A DNA stretch of 64,000 nt, taken from assembly GCA_022828595.1 (NCBI GenBank), contig JAKGHH010000002.1, positions 41,696,222 through 41,760,221 on the forward strand, given 5' to 3'. Both the position numbers and the translations under genes were made by a program. Shown piece after piece: positions 55,931 through 64,000 of the stretch; the stretch's first letter is position 1, and each line of letters starts with the position of its first letter. The notes beneath the pieces are model-generated. The model was not told the DNA's origin. It did no database searches and saw only the letters and a program-made list of their open reading frames with translations. The DNA comes from Nelumbo lutea (lineage: Eukaryota > Streptophyta > Magnoliopsida > Proteales > Nelumbonaceae).

Positions 55931-56111
55931 CTTTGAAAGCGGTTCAGGGCTTGTACTGGAGATCGTACTCACTGAGTTCGATGGCCTACTTTGTCAATCA
56001 TCCAGAGACCTCGGGCCTGAGTAATACTTGCCTCAGGTGTTTGTCGGTGAGGACAGTGATGGTATGAGCTTGGAAATACGGGTGGAGTTTACTGGCCGCA
56101 ATGACTAGCAC

Positions 56112-56480
56112 CTAGGCTATCTTGTCTATCTCCGGATATCTTGTTTCTACTCCCTGCAATATTTTACTAACATAAAAGATGGGTCGTTGGACCCGATCTG
56201 CTTCCTTTACCAGTATCGAATTGACCACTTCGTCGCTTACCGATTGGTACAGTTCCAAAATATCGCCCTCTTCGGGTCGGGTCAACACTGTGATGCTGGC
56301 AAGGTATCCCTTGAGCTCGTCAAATGCGAACTGGCATTTCGGGTTCCACCCGAACCCTTTGCCTTTTATGGCCTTGAAGAAGAGTAGGCAACGGTCTGCT
56401 GACTTAGACATGAAACGACTAAGAGCGGCTATCCTGCGTTTAGCCTCTGAACCACTTTTACTTTTCGGGGTAGTCTCATA
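56112..56480 (-). pseudogene. Tat3 RNase H (first)
   Basis: On the minus strand, FMSKSADRCLLFFKAIKG, FDELKGYLASITVLTRPE, LYQSVSDEVVNSILVKEAD and YYVSKILQGVETRYPEIDKI-like (FYVSKILQ seen). Open over 100 codons (56112-56411), frameshifted at both sides. Confidence 0.82.
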
Positions 56481-56598
56481 TCTAGGATGGCCTTTATTTT
56501 GTCCGGGTTGGCCTCAATACCGCACCGATTGACAATGTACCCTAGGAACTTACCCGAGGTGACACTGAAAACACACTTGTTTGGGTTTTAGTTTCATG

Positions 56599-57080
56599 CT
56601 AAATTGACGCAGAATTTGGAAGACAGAATGCAAGATTTGCATAACATTGTGTCTTGACGACCATGTCGTCTACATAACATTCTATCTTCGTGCCAATTAA
56701 GGGCTGAAACAGCTTATTCACGAGCCTTTGGAAGGTCGCCCTAGCATTTTTCAGTCCGAAGGGCATAACCTTGTAGCAGTACAGGTCAAACTCGGTTATG
56801 AAAGCGGTTTTTTCCTCGTCGGCTGGGTCCATCCTGATTTGGTTGTATCCCGAGTAGGCATCCAGGAAGCTTAGCAACTCGTGCCCCGAGTTTGCGTCCA
56901 CTAGGCGGTCAATCCTGGGGAGGGGGAAGCAATCTTTCGGGCAAGCTCGGTTCAGGTCGGTGTAGTCGACGCACATGCGCCACTTGCCGTTTTCCTTTTT
57001 TACTAGAACGGGGTTGGCTACCCAGCTTGGGTAATGAAATTACCTTATGAAGTCTACTACGAGGAGCTTCTCGACCTCCT
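56599..57080 (-). pseudogene. Tat3 reverse transcriptase
   Basis: On the minus strand, NPVLVKKENGKWRMCVDYTD leads into LNRACPKDCFPLPRIDRLVD, SFLDAYSGYNQIRMDPADEE, CYKVMPFGLKNARATFQRLV and the intact catalytic CYVDDMVVKTQ. Soon after, the frame breaks (about 56,655) with a short deletion. This copy has the segment and the Y-V-D-D that Tat1 lost. Confidence 0.88.
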
Positions 57081-57221
57081 CATTGACCGCCCTCCAGCGT
57101 TCTGGAGCTAAGTTGCATTTCTTCTGTCTAATGGGTCTGACTATAGGGTCAGTATTGAGCTTGTGAGTTATGAGCATAGGGTCTATGCCAGGCATTTCTG
57201 CTGCGGACCAAGCGAAAACAT

Positions 57222-57410
57222 CTAAGTTACTGAGTAAGAAGCATACCAGTTCGGATCACGGGGTTCATCAAGGAATGCTCTGACCTGAAGTAATCTGGCG
57301 GGGTCCTCTGTCGAGACAAAGATGGGAATAGTTTCCTCTATTGGTGCAGCTCGCTCCAGTTCGAGGTCGCTGGTTACCTTGGCCTTCCCTTGAGGGTGGC
57401 AACGTAGCAC
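57222..57410 (-). pseudogene. Tat3 protease-RT linker
   Basis: The open minus-strand piece VTSDLELERAAPIEETIPIF and PARLLQVRAFLDE is the usual linker segment between protease and RT in Tat elements; no enzyme function is assigned. Confidence 0.6.
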
Positions 57411-57424
57411 TTGTGGGACTCGAG

Positions 57425-58303
57425 CTAGTCACCCCGCACTACCCTGATGCCAAAGTCCGTTGGGAACTTCATGGCCAAATAGTAAGTGGACACCACAACT
57501 TTTAAAGTGTGGGTGATCGGCCGACCTACTATGGCTTTGTAAGGGGAGGGGGTCGCGACCACCAAGAAATCGTGACTGAGTCTTACCGTGATAGGCCACG
57601 TGCCAACTTCCACAGGTACTGTGACCTTTCCCAAGGGTCTGACCTCTTCTCCACTGAAGCCGACCAACGGGGTGTTCGCGGGCTTCAAGTCACTCTCTCG
57701 GAACTGGAGCTTGTCAAAGGCTGCTTTAAAGAGGATGTCTGCCGAACTACCAGAGTCAATGAGTACCCGCCGGACTTCGAAGTCGTTGATCTTCATCTTT
57801 ATGACAAGTGCGTCGTCGTGGGGGTAGTGGACACTACGCGCATCATCTTCGGTGAAGAATATGGGGTCTTCCGTCCTAGGCCGCTTCGGGGGATTTCGTT
57901 CTTCTCTGGCGACCTCCCGGGTTGACGCGCGAGCTGCTGCCGAGGTGCACCCTGCCACGATCGATCCTCCAATGATCACGCGGATTGTTCCCCGAACTGG
58001 TCTTTCCTCCGGGGGCTGCTTCTGTGGTTCTGCTGGCCGGCTGCTGGACTCAAGAGTGTCTTTGTTGTACTCTCCCTGCCGACCTAGCTTATTACTATTG
58101 TTATTATTATTGTGTTGTACAAAATTTCGTAGATATCCGCGACGGATAAGTTCCTCTATCTCGTCATGGAGATTATTACAATGTTTGATGCTATGACCGT
58201 GATCCCTATGGAAAATGCAGTACAAGTTTTTATTCCTCTCGTTCGGGTTTCCCTTCAGACGAGGTGGCCACTTCACATACGGGGCGGCGTCTGTGATCGT
58301 CAT
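57425..58303 (-). CDS. Tat3 gag C-terminus and aspartic protease
   Basis: This is an uninterrupted stretch of 292 codons. Near its start it holds the nucleocapsid-like YCIFHRDHGHSIKHCNNLHD with Cys and His kept, then an Asn-rich linker, a charged linker (RNPPKRPRTEDPIFFTEDDA) and the protease active site VLIDSGSSADILF, followed by LKPANTPLVGFSGE and PYKAIVGRPITHTLK. This is the best-preserved coding part of Tat3. The protease would process Gag-Pol. Confidence 0.85.
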   Translation of the reverse strand: MTITDAAPYVKWPPRLKGNPNERNKNLYCIFHRDHGHSIKHCNNLHDEIEELIRRGYLRNFVQHNNNNNSNKLGRQGEYNKDTLESSSRPAEPQKQPPEERPVRGTIRVIIGGSIVAGCTSAAARASTREVAREERNPPKRPRTEDPIFFTEDDARSVHYPHDDALVIKMKINDFEVRRVLIDSGSSADILFKAAFDKLQFRESDLKPANTPLVGFSGEEVRPLGKVTVPVEVGTWPITVRLSHDFLVVATPSPYKAIVGRPITHTLKVVVSTYYLAMKFPTDFGIRVVRGD

Positions 58304-58309
58304 TAAGAT

Positions 58310-59810
58310 CTCGGCCCGCTTCGAGTTTAAGGGTGTGTAGTCCGTCCGAGCTGCTAAGGGAGCTCAGAACGACTGGCTTGGCTTCGTCTCCTGAGCTGGG
58401 TCTTTCCTTCTTCTGTCATCTGGGTTGGAGGGCTCGCCTTCCCTCTTCCTTTTCTCGATCTCGCTTTTCAGCCATTTGGTTGATCTCCTCCTCTGTTCTC
58501 ATGAATTTATCTGCGAGCTTGAGGAATTCAGCCACGGTCACGGGTTGGTTAACTACCACGTGCTGCACCGCGGGGTCCAGTTACGGTGTCTACAAGCATG
58601 CGTCATTGAACCGCTTGATGTAGCCCCGGATGGACTCTCCTTCTCTCTGGACTACTCTGAAGATGCTCTCCTCGGTTCTAAGGCACCGCTTGCTAGTAAC
58701 GAAGTGCGCGGTGAAGACTTGCACGAACTGAGCCCAGCTTCTTATTGACCCAGGGGCCAGGTTCCTGTACTAGGTGCGGGCCACCCCCCTGAAGGTGGTA
58801 GTGAAGGCCACGCACATGCAAGATTCACTGGCTCTTGCCAGGTGCATTTGGGACTGGAAGGCATCGACGTGGTCGTTGGGGTCGAAGGACCCATCATACT
58901 TGTCTAGAGAGGGGAGTCTGAAATCTCTGGGCATGGGGACTGCAAGGAGTTCTGATGAGAGGGGGGAAGGGACTGAGAGAATAGGGGCAGCTTTTACCTC
59001 GTCCGAGTTTGTCTCTTCTTTACCTTGGAGCTCGGGCAGGATGCGGGTGGTAGTTCGGCGACTTCGTCGGCGTATTCGTTGCTGCTTAGAGGGCCTGGTA
59101 TTGGCGCTGCTGGCTTCGGTAGTGCCGAGCTTGATGGGCCCAGACTATTGGTAGTCTGCTGACTTGAGCGGAAGCTCAAACTTGGAGTTCCGAGGTGCTG
59201 ACTTGAGCGGAAGCTCAAACTTGGAGTGTCGATGTGCTGACTTGACTGGCAAGGAGGTTCCTGATCCGCCGACGAGTTGCGAGGTGGGGGTGATTAGTCT
59301 TTTCCTCCTGCCCGGGGATGAGGCTTAGCTCTTGGAGGGGTTCTGAAGTTGGGAGGCTTCTCCTCGGTGGAGGCGTCCGCTCTGAGGGGAGGGCTTAACC
59401 GGCTTCGGAGCGGGGTGCTAAGGTGGAAGATGTGGTTGGTTCAGAGGCAGTTGGGGGAACTGCTGTTGATAGTGATACTAAGAGATGTGGTGTAGTACTT
59501 GCTGCTAATGAAGCTGATGTTGCTGGAACTGCTGCATTTGGGCTTGCATTGCCCGCATGCACAGCATCAAGTCATCAAACTGGTTTTGGCTAGTCGCCAG
59601 AGGGACAACAGTTGGTTTGGCAAAGGTTGTATCGACAAGGAGAGGAAGCGGAACATTCATAGGTGCCACCATGTTTGGTGCGTTGAGGCTGGGGATTCTG
59701 TCCGTCGATAGGGGAATGGTAAATTGTCCTATGCACACAATGGCGGGCTGGGGGTGTTCCCCTACAACATTCAAGCCGGCGTTGTGCCTACTGTTGCTGG
59801 GAGAAGCCAT
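58310..59810 (-). pseudogene. Tat3 gag
   Basis: It starts at 59810 (MASPSNSRHNAGLNVVGEHP). Gln/His-rich part near 59,505; the capsid core (58,950-58,560) reads DPNDHVDAFQSQMHLARASE, FTTTFRGVART and SWAQFVQVFTAHFV across a stop at about 58,770, then EGESIRGYIKRFND and a helical EEEINQMAEKRDREKEEGRA. Stops and shifts break it. Confidence 0.82.
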
Positions 59811-59874
59811 GGAAGCTAAGGTTTCTTTGAGAGAGAGAGAGAGTTAAAGGTTAGGGGAGGCTTTTTGAAGTTTT

Positions 59875-59892
59875 CCCACAGATGACGCCAAA
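59875..59892 (-). other. Tat3 primer binding site
   Basis: The minus strand reads TTTGGCGTCATCTGTGGG directly inside the 5' LTR. Tat1 has the same site with C instead of T after GGCG and one further difference. Confidence 0.85.
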
Positions 59893-60762
59893 TGATGATG
59901 TGCGATCCGGTCTGTACTAGCTGTCGGTTACCTCGCTTCTGACGAGATCGGAGGTGCCTGAAACAAGGAAGAAAACGGTGGATTCCGGGGAGGAACTCGA
60001 TTGGAACACTCCGAAGCTCAAGTTAGTGTTTTTCAGAAGGCAAGGGAAATGAGGAATTCTAAGACCAAAAAACGCAAGAATCACATACCCTCTTCTTTGT
60101 GAGATGGGGGCCTTTTATAATCATCCTGTACACTCACTACCAATGCTTTGCCAGTTCGGGCATCATTACCTCTGCCAGATCGGGTCACTTCCTCTGCCAG
60201 TTCGGGTGTCATCTCTTCTGCCAATTGTCAGTTCGGGTGTCATAGCCTCCACTGCCAGTTTCTAGGGCCGCCTTTGTCCGTCTGGGATGGCGGTGGCAGG
60301 TGGCCGTTGATGGCGGCTGTCATGTGTCAATCCCCTAATCAGTTAGGTGCGTCATCTCCGTACAGTCTCCTGGGCGTCAGGTACGGTTGTTCAGTCAGGT
60401 GACTTGGAGTCGAAGTGGAGTGCGAGGTGAAGTCTTGAGTTCGGATAGAAGTATGGCCCGAACTGCCTCTGGGAGGTCACTTCGGGTTCTTGCCCTATGT
60501 GTCCTTTGTAAGGCTCAGGTCCCGGAGAGCTCGAGACTCTCTAGCTCGGGGCCCGGATTGCAGGTTCCATTCTTTTGGGGGAGCTCGGGATACTTTTCTC
60601 CAGAGCTCGGGTTGGTTCCTCCTTGAGGGAGCTCGGGACTCTTTAGTTTGGAGCTCAGGTTGTGGGCCTGCTGCCGTGCCGAACTGGCGCTTTTGCCAAG
60701 TCACTCTCGGTTGCTTCCATGTGTTGCATGGCTAAGGGGTCGGGTCAAATCTTTCTCCATCA
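59893..60762 (-). repeat. Tat3 5' LTR
   Basis: 870 bp, plus strand TGATGATGTGCG ... CTCCATCA. It contains the TATA box that the 3' LTR lacks. Confidence 0.93.
60112..60119 (-). promoter_or_regulatory. TATA box of Tat3 5' LTR
   Basis: The minus strand reads GATTATAAAAGGCCCCC; TATAAAAG sits within the segment deleted from the 3' LTR. Confidence 0.65.
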
Positions 60763-60767
60763 ATTAT

Positions 60768-62724
60768 CATTATTGTTTTATTTTTCTAAAGTTTATTATG
60801 TTTATAGTTTTTTATTATTTTATTAACTTTTACATTATTTTTTTTATTTTTAATTGATATTATTTATTATTTTTTGGCATACTCTATATTTTATATTATT
60901 TTTATAATATCCTATTGCTTTAATCATTTTCTTGTACTTTTATTTAAATAATGACTTTGAGGGATAAATTTGTAACATGCAAGCTTTTTAGAGGTTACAC
61001 CAGATTACCGAACAATCTCACCGTAAACGCCAAAGTAGAAAATCAAATTTTCCTCTAAATGCTTTCAGCGCTTTTTCAAATTTTTTTTTTTTTTTTTTAA
61101 CTTTTATTTTCAGACTTCGAACTCCAAATTTGCTGAACACCACCTAAAGATCCGACAACCTCCTTAAAAACTTATTTATTAAAAAACAAAGCAATAAGCA
61201 TTTCAATTCAACGCCTTCAGCTGTTACCAAACGGCTGAAGTTTGGTGGTGTACACCACCTCAATGGTTGGAAAAGATTGAAAACTCTATTTCTATTAGTT
61301 AATTATTATAATCCTTCATCTACCAAAAGCTAATTCATTGCGCTTGAAAATCTTACTTAAACGGTGCATTGCACTTGTTTGAATTCTTATTCTTTGTTTA
61401 TTGTTGGATCTACATCAATCAAAATTGAAGATATTTTAAGATTTTAAAAGAAATTTTGAGCAATTGAATCACTAATCTAGTTTATGATATACAGTTCATC
61501 CATATAATAAAACACATCAAGTTATTTTCATTATTCCTTGATGGTGATACCTGTTAACATCATTGTTTCATGGGTATGTACATCGCTATCCCGCCAACCC
61601 AAAACTGAAAGCCCTCTCTCTCTCTCTCTCTCTCTTTAATTAAGTCGACAGAAGGATGAGGTGAGCTGGACAGCCATTAGAGGTGTCACATCTTCCATTG
61701 TCCCGCCTACGTCAGCTGTACACTGGTGTGGTGGACTATTTGCACTTAGAATATTGGCCACGGAAAACTCTCAAGAAAGGGACTCTTGTAGCCGAAGGGA
61801 ACTTATTAAATGGTTAGATGCCATGTGACAACGACAAGATAAGCAAGTGGAGCCTGCTTGTTTGGGTTTCCACTAGGGATAATTATGGGCCGGGCCGGGT
61901 TTATACCACCAGCGTGATAATACATGTTTTGGTCTGGTCTTGGTGGACCTGGTCTGTATGAATTAATAGGATTATATATTAAAAATTTAAATTGTAATTT
62001 AGTTTTGTGATTCAATTATAAAATATATATCTAAAATTTTATTGTGTATATATTAATAAAATTATATCATATATACATGCCACACATATGTGTGTGTATG
62101 AGACGGTGTAAGTGTCATGTATATATGATAGATATATAATATGGTCTTCACTTGTTTGTATGCGTATGAGGTCCTTACAAGTAGAGATGTAGTCTTTGTA
62201 AAGGAAAAATCGCATTGCATTAGATAAAAAAAGACTTTGAAACAATATTATTCTTAAAGTTTATCTATGGTGCATTTACGGATATTTGCTACATATTAAA
62301 TCAACGTTTCAAGTTTCAACCAATCACATTAAAAACAACATTGCATGGTCTACTACTCTTTATTGGTTTACATTTCACAAGATGTATTTATCAACAAGAC
62401 TTTAATAACGTTAAATATGTTAGCTGTGATGTATTGTTTAATCACCGGTTCACATTTTTTGCTTCATGTTATAGTTCATGTACCATAGATTTTGCCTATT
62501 CTTAAAGAACTGTAGATTAGTTCTAATTAATGATCCCAACCCTTTCTAAAACATTGCATTAGTAATATGTCCAGTTATTCTCACTCATAGACCAGGAGCT
62601 GAGGTAAAATCGATACAATACTTGTATTTGTAGAGGTTTTAACCTCTGGATACTATGTTGGCAGCTGTAGAGGGTTACTCCTTAAAAAACCATGCCTGTG
62701 AGCACAGAGTAACAATCCTGTATT
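60768..62724. other. Flank with PIF-like terminal sequence and microsatellite
   Basis: There is no gene. At about 61,220-61,245 CAGCTGTTACCAAACGGCTG resembles a PIF/Harbinger terminus, and 61,080-61,240 is similar to 44,350-44,520, partly inverted. A (CT)n run lies at 61614-61637. From 61,878 AATTATGGGCCGGGCCGGGT looks like one end of the GGCCCG-type MITE, without a clear partner. Confidence 0.4.
61614..61637. repeat. (CT)n microsatellite
   Basis: About 12 CT units, uninterrupted. Confidence 0.9.
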
Positions 62725-62732
62725 AATGGTTC

Positions 62733-62857
62733 TAGGGGTGCAACTTGGGTGGGTTTGGGTTGAGCTTTTGTCAAATTTTGAATGGGCCTAGCCCAAAGGC
62801 CCAAACCTGAAACAATGTATATAAAATGCTACTTGGACCAACCCGAGTTGCATCCTT
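62733..62857. mobile_element. Short hAT-type MITE (125 bp)
   Basis: Ends are TAGGGGTGCAACTTGGGT and ACCCGAGTTGCATCCTT. Perfect duplications AATGGTTC at 62725-62732 and 62858-62865. Subterminal GGGTTTGGGTTG and GGCCCAAA words; non-coding. Confidence 0.85.
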
Positions 62858-62865
62858 AATGGTTC

Positions 62866-63960
62866 ATATTAGACTTTCTAGAGAAGAAAATTGTGCTTAT
62901 TGCAAGTTGCCAAAGGTAGAGAAAGGGTCAAAAGGTGATGGAGAGGTCAGAAGGCTTAGCCTTGGATTATTACACAGATAATGAGAACCTTCAGTGTATT
63001 GTTTGATTGTATTCATATGCATTAATTAATTTATTTTAAGAGGTTACAAAATAAGATAGATACTATTATAGATAAGAGTATATACAATAAAACGACAGCA
63101 GCAGTATATTTTATTATAGGTATATAAAACCATAAGAGAAGACAGCAGGTTGCATGGTGCCGAAGAACTCTTAAGCAAAGTTGACTGGACTATATATATA
63201 TATGCTAACAAGAATGTAATATGAAATCTTCTATTACCATCAGTTGATTGCTTTCCGTATGATTTGTAATATTAAATTCTTTTGATTCTCATCAGTTAGA
63301 TTTTTATTTTTTCCCTTCATGTGGTTTATAATATTAGATCAAACGGCACCTTGCATTTGGTGGCTGCTGGTGTTGGACGAAATTAAGGATGGATTTGAGG
63401 CTACCATAACTCACCCTTTATAGAAAATCAAAATGACCAAATGGTAATTAATCAATTTTAGTTCTATATGGTTTTCCAATTATAAAGGCTTTTGATTTGT
63501 GGTTGGAATTTTTCACTTCTTCAATCTGCTTTTCTTAGCTAAGAAAGTTGTAAAGCTAATTCCATTTATTGGTTCGTCTTAATTCCAAAAATTGATGGCA
63601 AATTCCAAATTACTATCTTGTACTTTGGGTGCCATTTTAGTCCCTGAATTTTAAAACGCAAATTCCAAATTACTATCAGCTGTTAAGTGGCATTTGAAAA
63701 ATACACAAATGCCATTTGAGTGTCATCTAATTTTCATTATCATCCATCCAAAATTTAACAAAAAATGAACAGTCTCAAATCCTCATTTCTTTTGTTCAAG
63801 AAAGTTAGGGTCACCAGAGTGGTTGATAAAAGGATTTGCATTTTGACTCAACTCTAACTGAATTAACTCTGCCCCACTTGTAGATATTGATACATTTCAC
63901 CTACCTGCATTTTAGCTCAACTTTAACTGAAGTTGTTTGTCACAATTATTGAGTTTTGAT
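62866..63960. other. No recognised feature
   Basis: AT-rich. A short duplicated phrase GCAAATTCCAAATTACTATC occurs at about 63,599 and 63,658. No gene or element is identified. Confidence 0.35.
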
Positions 63961-63983
63961 CTCTCTCTCTCTCTCTCTCTCAT
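63961..63983. repeat. (CT)n microsatellite
   Basis: About 11 CT units near the window end. Confidence 0.9.
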
Positions 63984-64000
63984 ACCATAAAAATGATCGA

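Larger units (their letters stand above)
50726..60762 (-). mobile_element. Tat3: full-length Tat-lineage gypsy element with intron-bearing antisense ORF
   Basis: This is a 10,037-bp element on the minus strand with 5-bp duplications ATTAT at 50721-50725 and 60763-60767. The 5' LTR is 59893-60762 (870 bp); the 3' LTR is 50726-51310 (585 bp, internally deleted). Gag, protease, RT, RNase H, second RNase H and integrase run on the minus strand; an extra ORF runs on the plus strand between integrase and 3' LTR. Over two LTR stretches compared by eye (about 90 and 112 bp) I count 5 and 2 substitutions, so it is younger than Tat1. Confidence 0.93.

Noticed and set aside
57509..57925. Plus-strand 138-codon ORF
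   Set aside because: Antisense shadow of the Tat3 protease frame.
1..64000. tRNA, rRNA, riboswitch or CRISPR features
   Set aside because: No cloverleaf, rRNA block or regularly spaced direct-repeat array was seen; the tandem blocks lack unique spacers.

Overview
The window is nuclear DNA of a flowering plant. It holds one split host gene with plant-type introns and a dense, nested set of plant transposable elements: Tat-lineage Ty3/gypsy, chromovirus, Ty1/copia, L1-type LINE, hAT-type MITE and PIF/Harbinger. I cannot name the species. No bacterial features, CRISPR arrays, rRNA genes or tRNA genes were seen. Apart from one gene, almost everything recognisable is transposon-derived and mostly broken.

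Positions 1-13,525, minus strand: six consecutive exons of a YJU2/CWC16 (CCDC94-like) spliceosome factor run from the start codon at 13,525 to an exon ending at 1,209. The last exon or exons lie outside the window. All six exons are multiples of three bases, and every junction has a GT donor and an AG acceptor. The two large introns hold L1 fragments (2.0-2.9, 3.5-4.5, 11.5-11.8 and 12.0-13.05 kb) and a pol-less chromovirus (5,121-8,397), which itself carries a hAT-type MITE (7,190-7,412).

Positions 13.5-18.9 kb: an upstream flank with an exon-like tandem duplication (14.5-14.8 kb), then a minus-strand L1 (15.66-17.93 kb) that lost its reverse transcriptase and was hit by a 647-bp hAT-type element. 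Positions 18,914-28,849: Tat1, a complete but dead Tat-lineage Ty3/gypsy element with 5-bp target duplications AGTGC. It has gag, protease, RT, RNase H, a second archaeal-type RNase H and integrase on the plus strand, and an additional antisense ORF between pol and the 3' LTR. A solo LTR of the same family lies in reverse orientation at 29,941-30,552.

Positions 28.9-43.5 kb: old repeats with nested hAT-type MITEs, most with 8-bp target duplications; an L1 remnant; two degenerate tandem repeat blocks (32.56-34.4 kb); a clustered palindromic motif region; the 5' part of a second Tat element (Tat2, LTR to gag) split by two MITEs; and an abrupt joint at about 40,555 to the 3' part of a Ty1/copia element, itself split by a MITE.

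Positions 44-64 kb: an L1 RNase H fragment, a decayed PIF/Harbinger transposon (Myb/SANT-like ORF and DDE transposase), and Tat3 (50,726-60,762, target duplications ATTAT, minus strand). Tat3 is a younger Tat element with an antisense ORF that appears to contain two short introns. The last 3 kb hold a small MITE and microsatellites but no recognisable gene.

The element names Tat1, Tat2 and Tat3 are local labels used here only. The elements follow a clear nesting order, and the MITE target duplications prove several of the insertions base by base.
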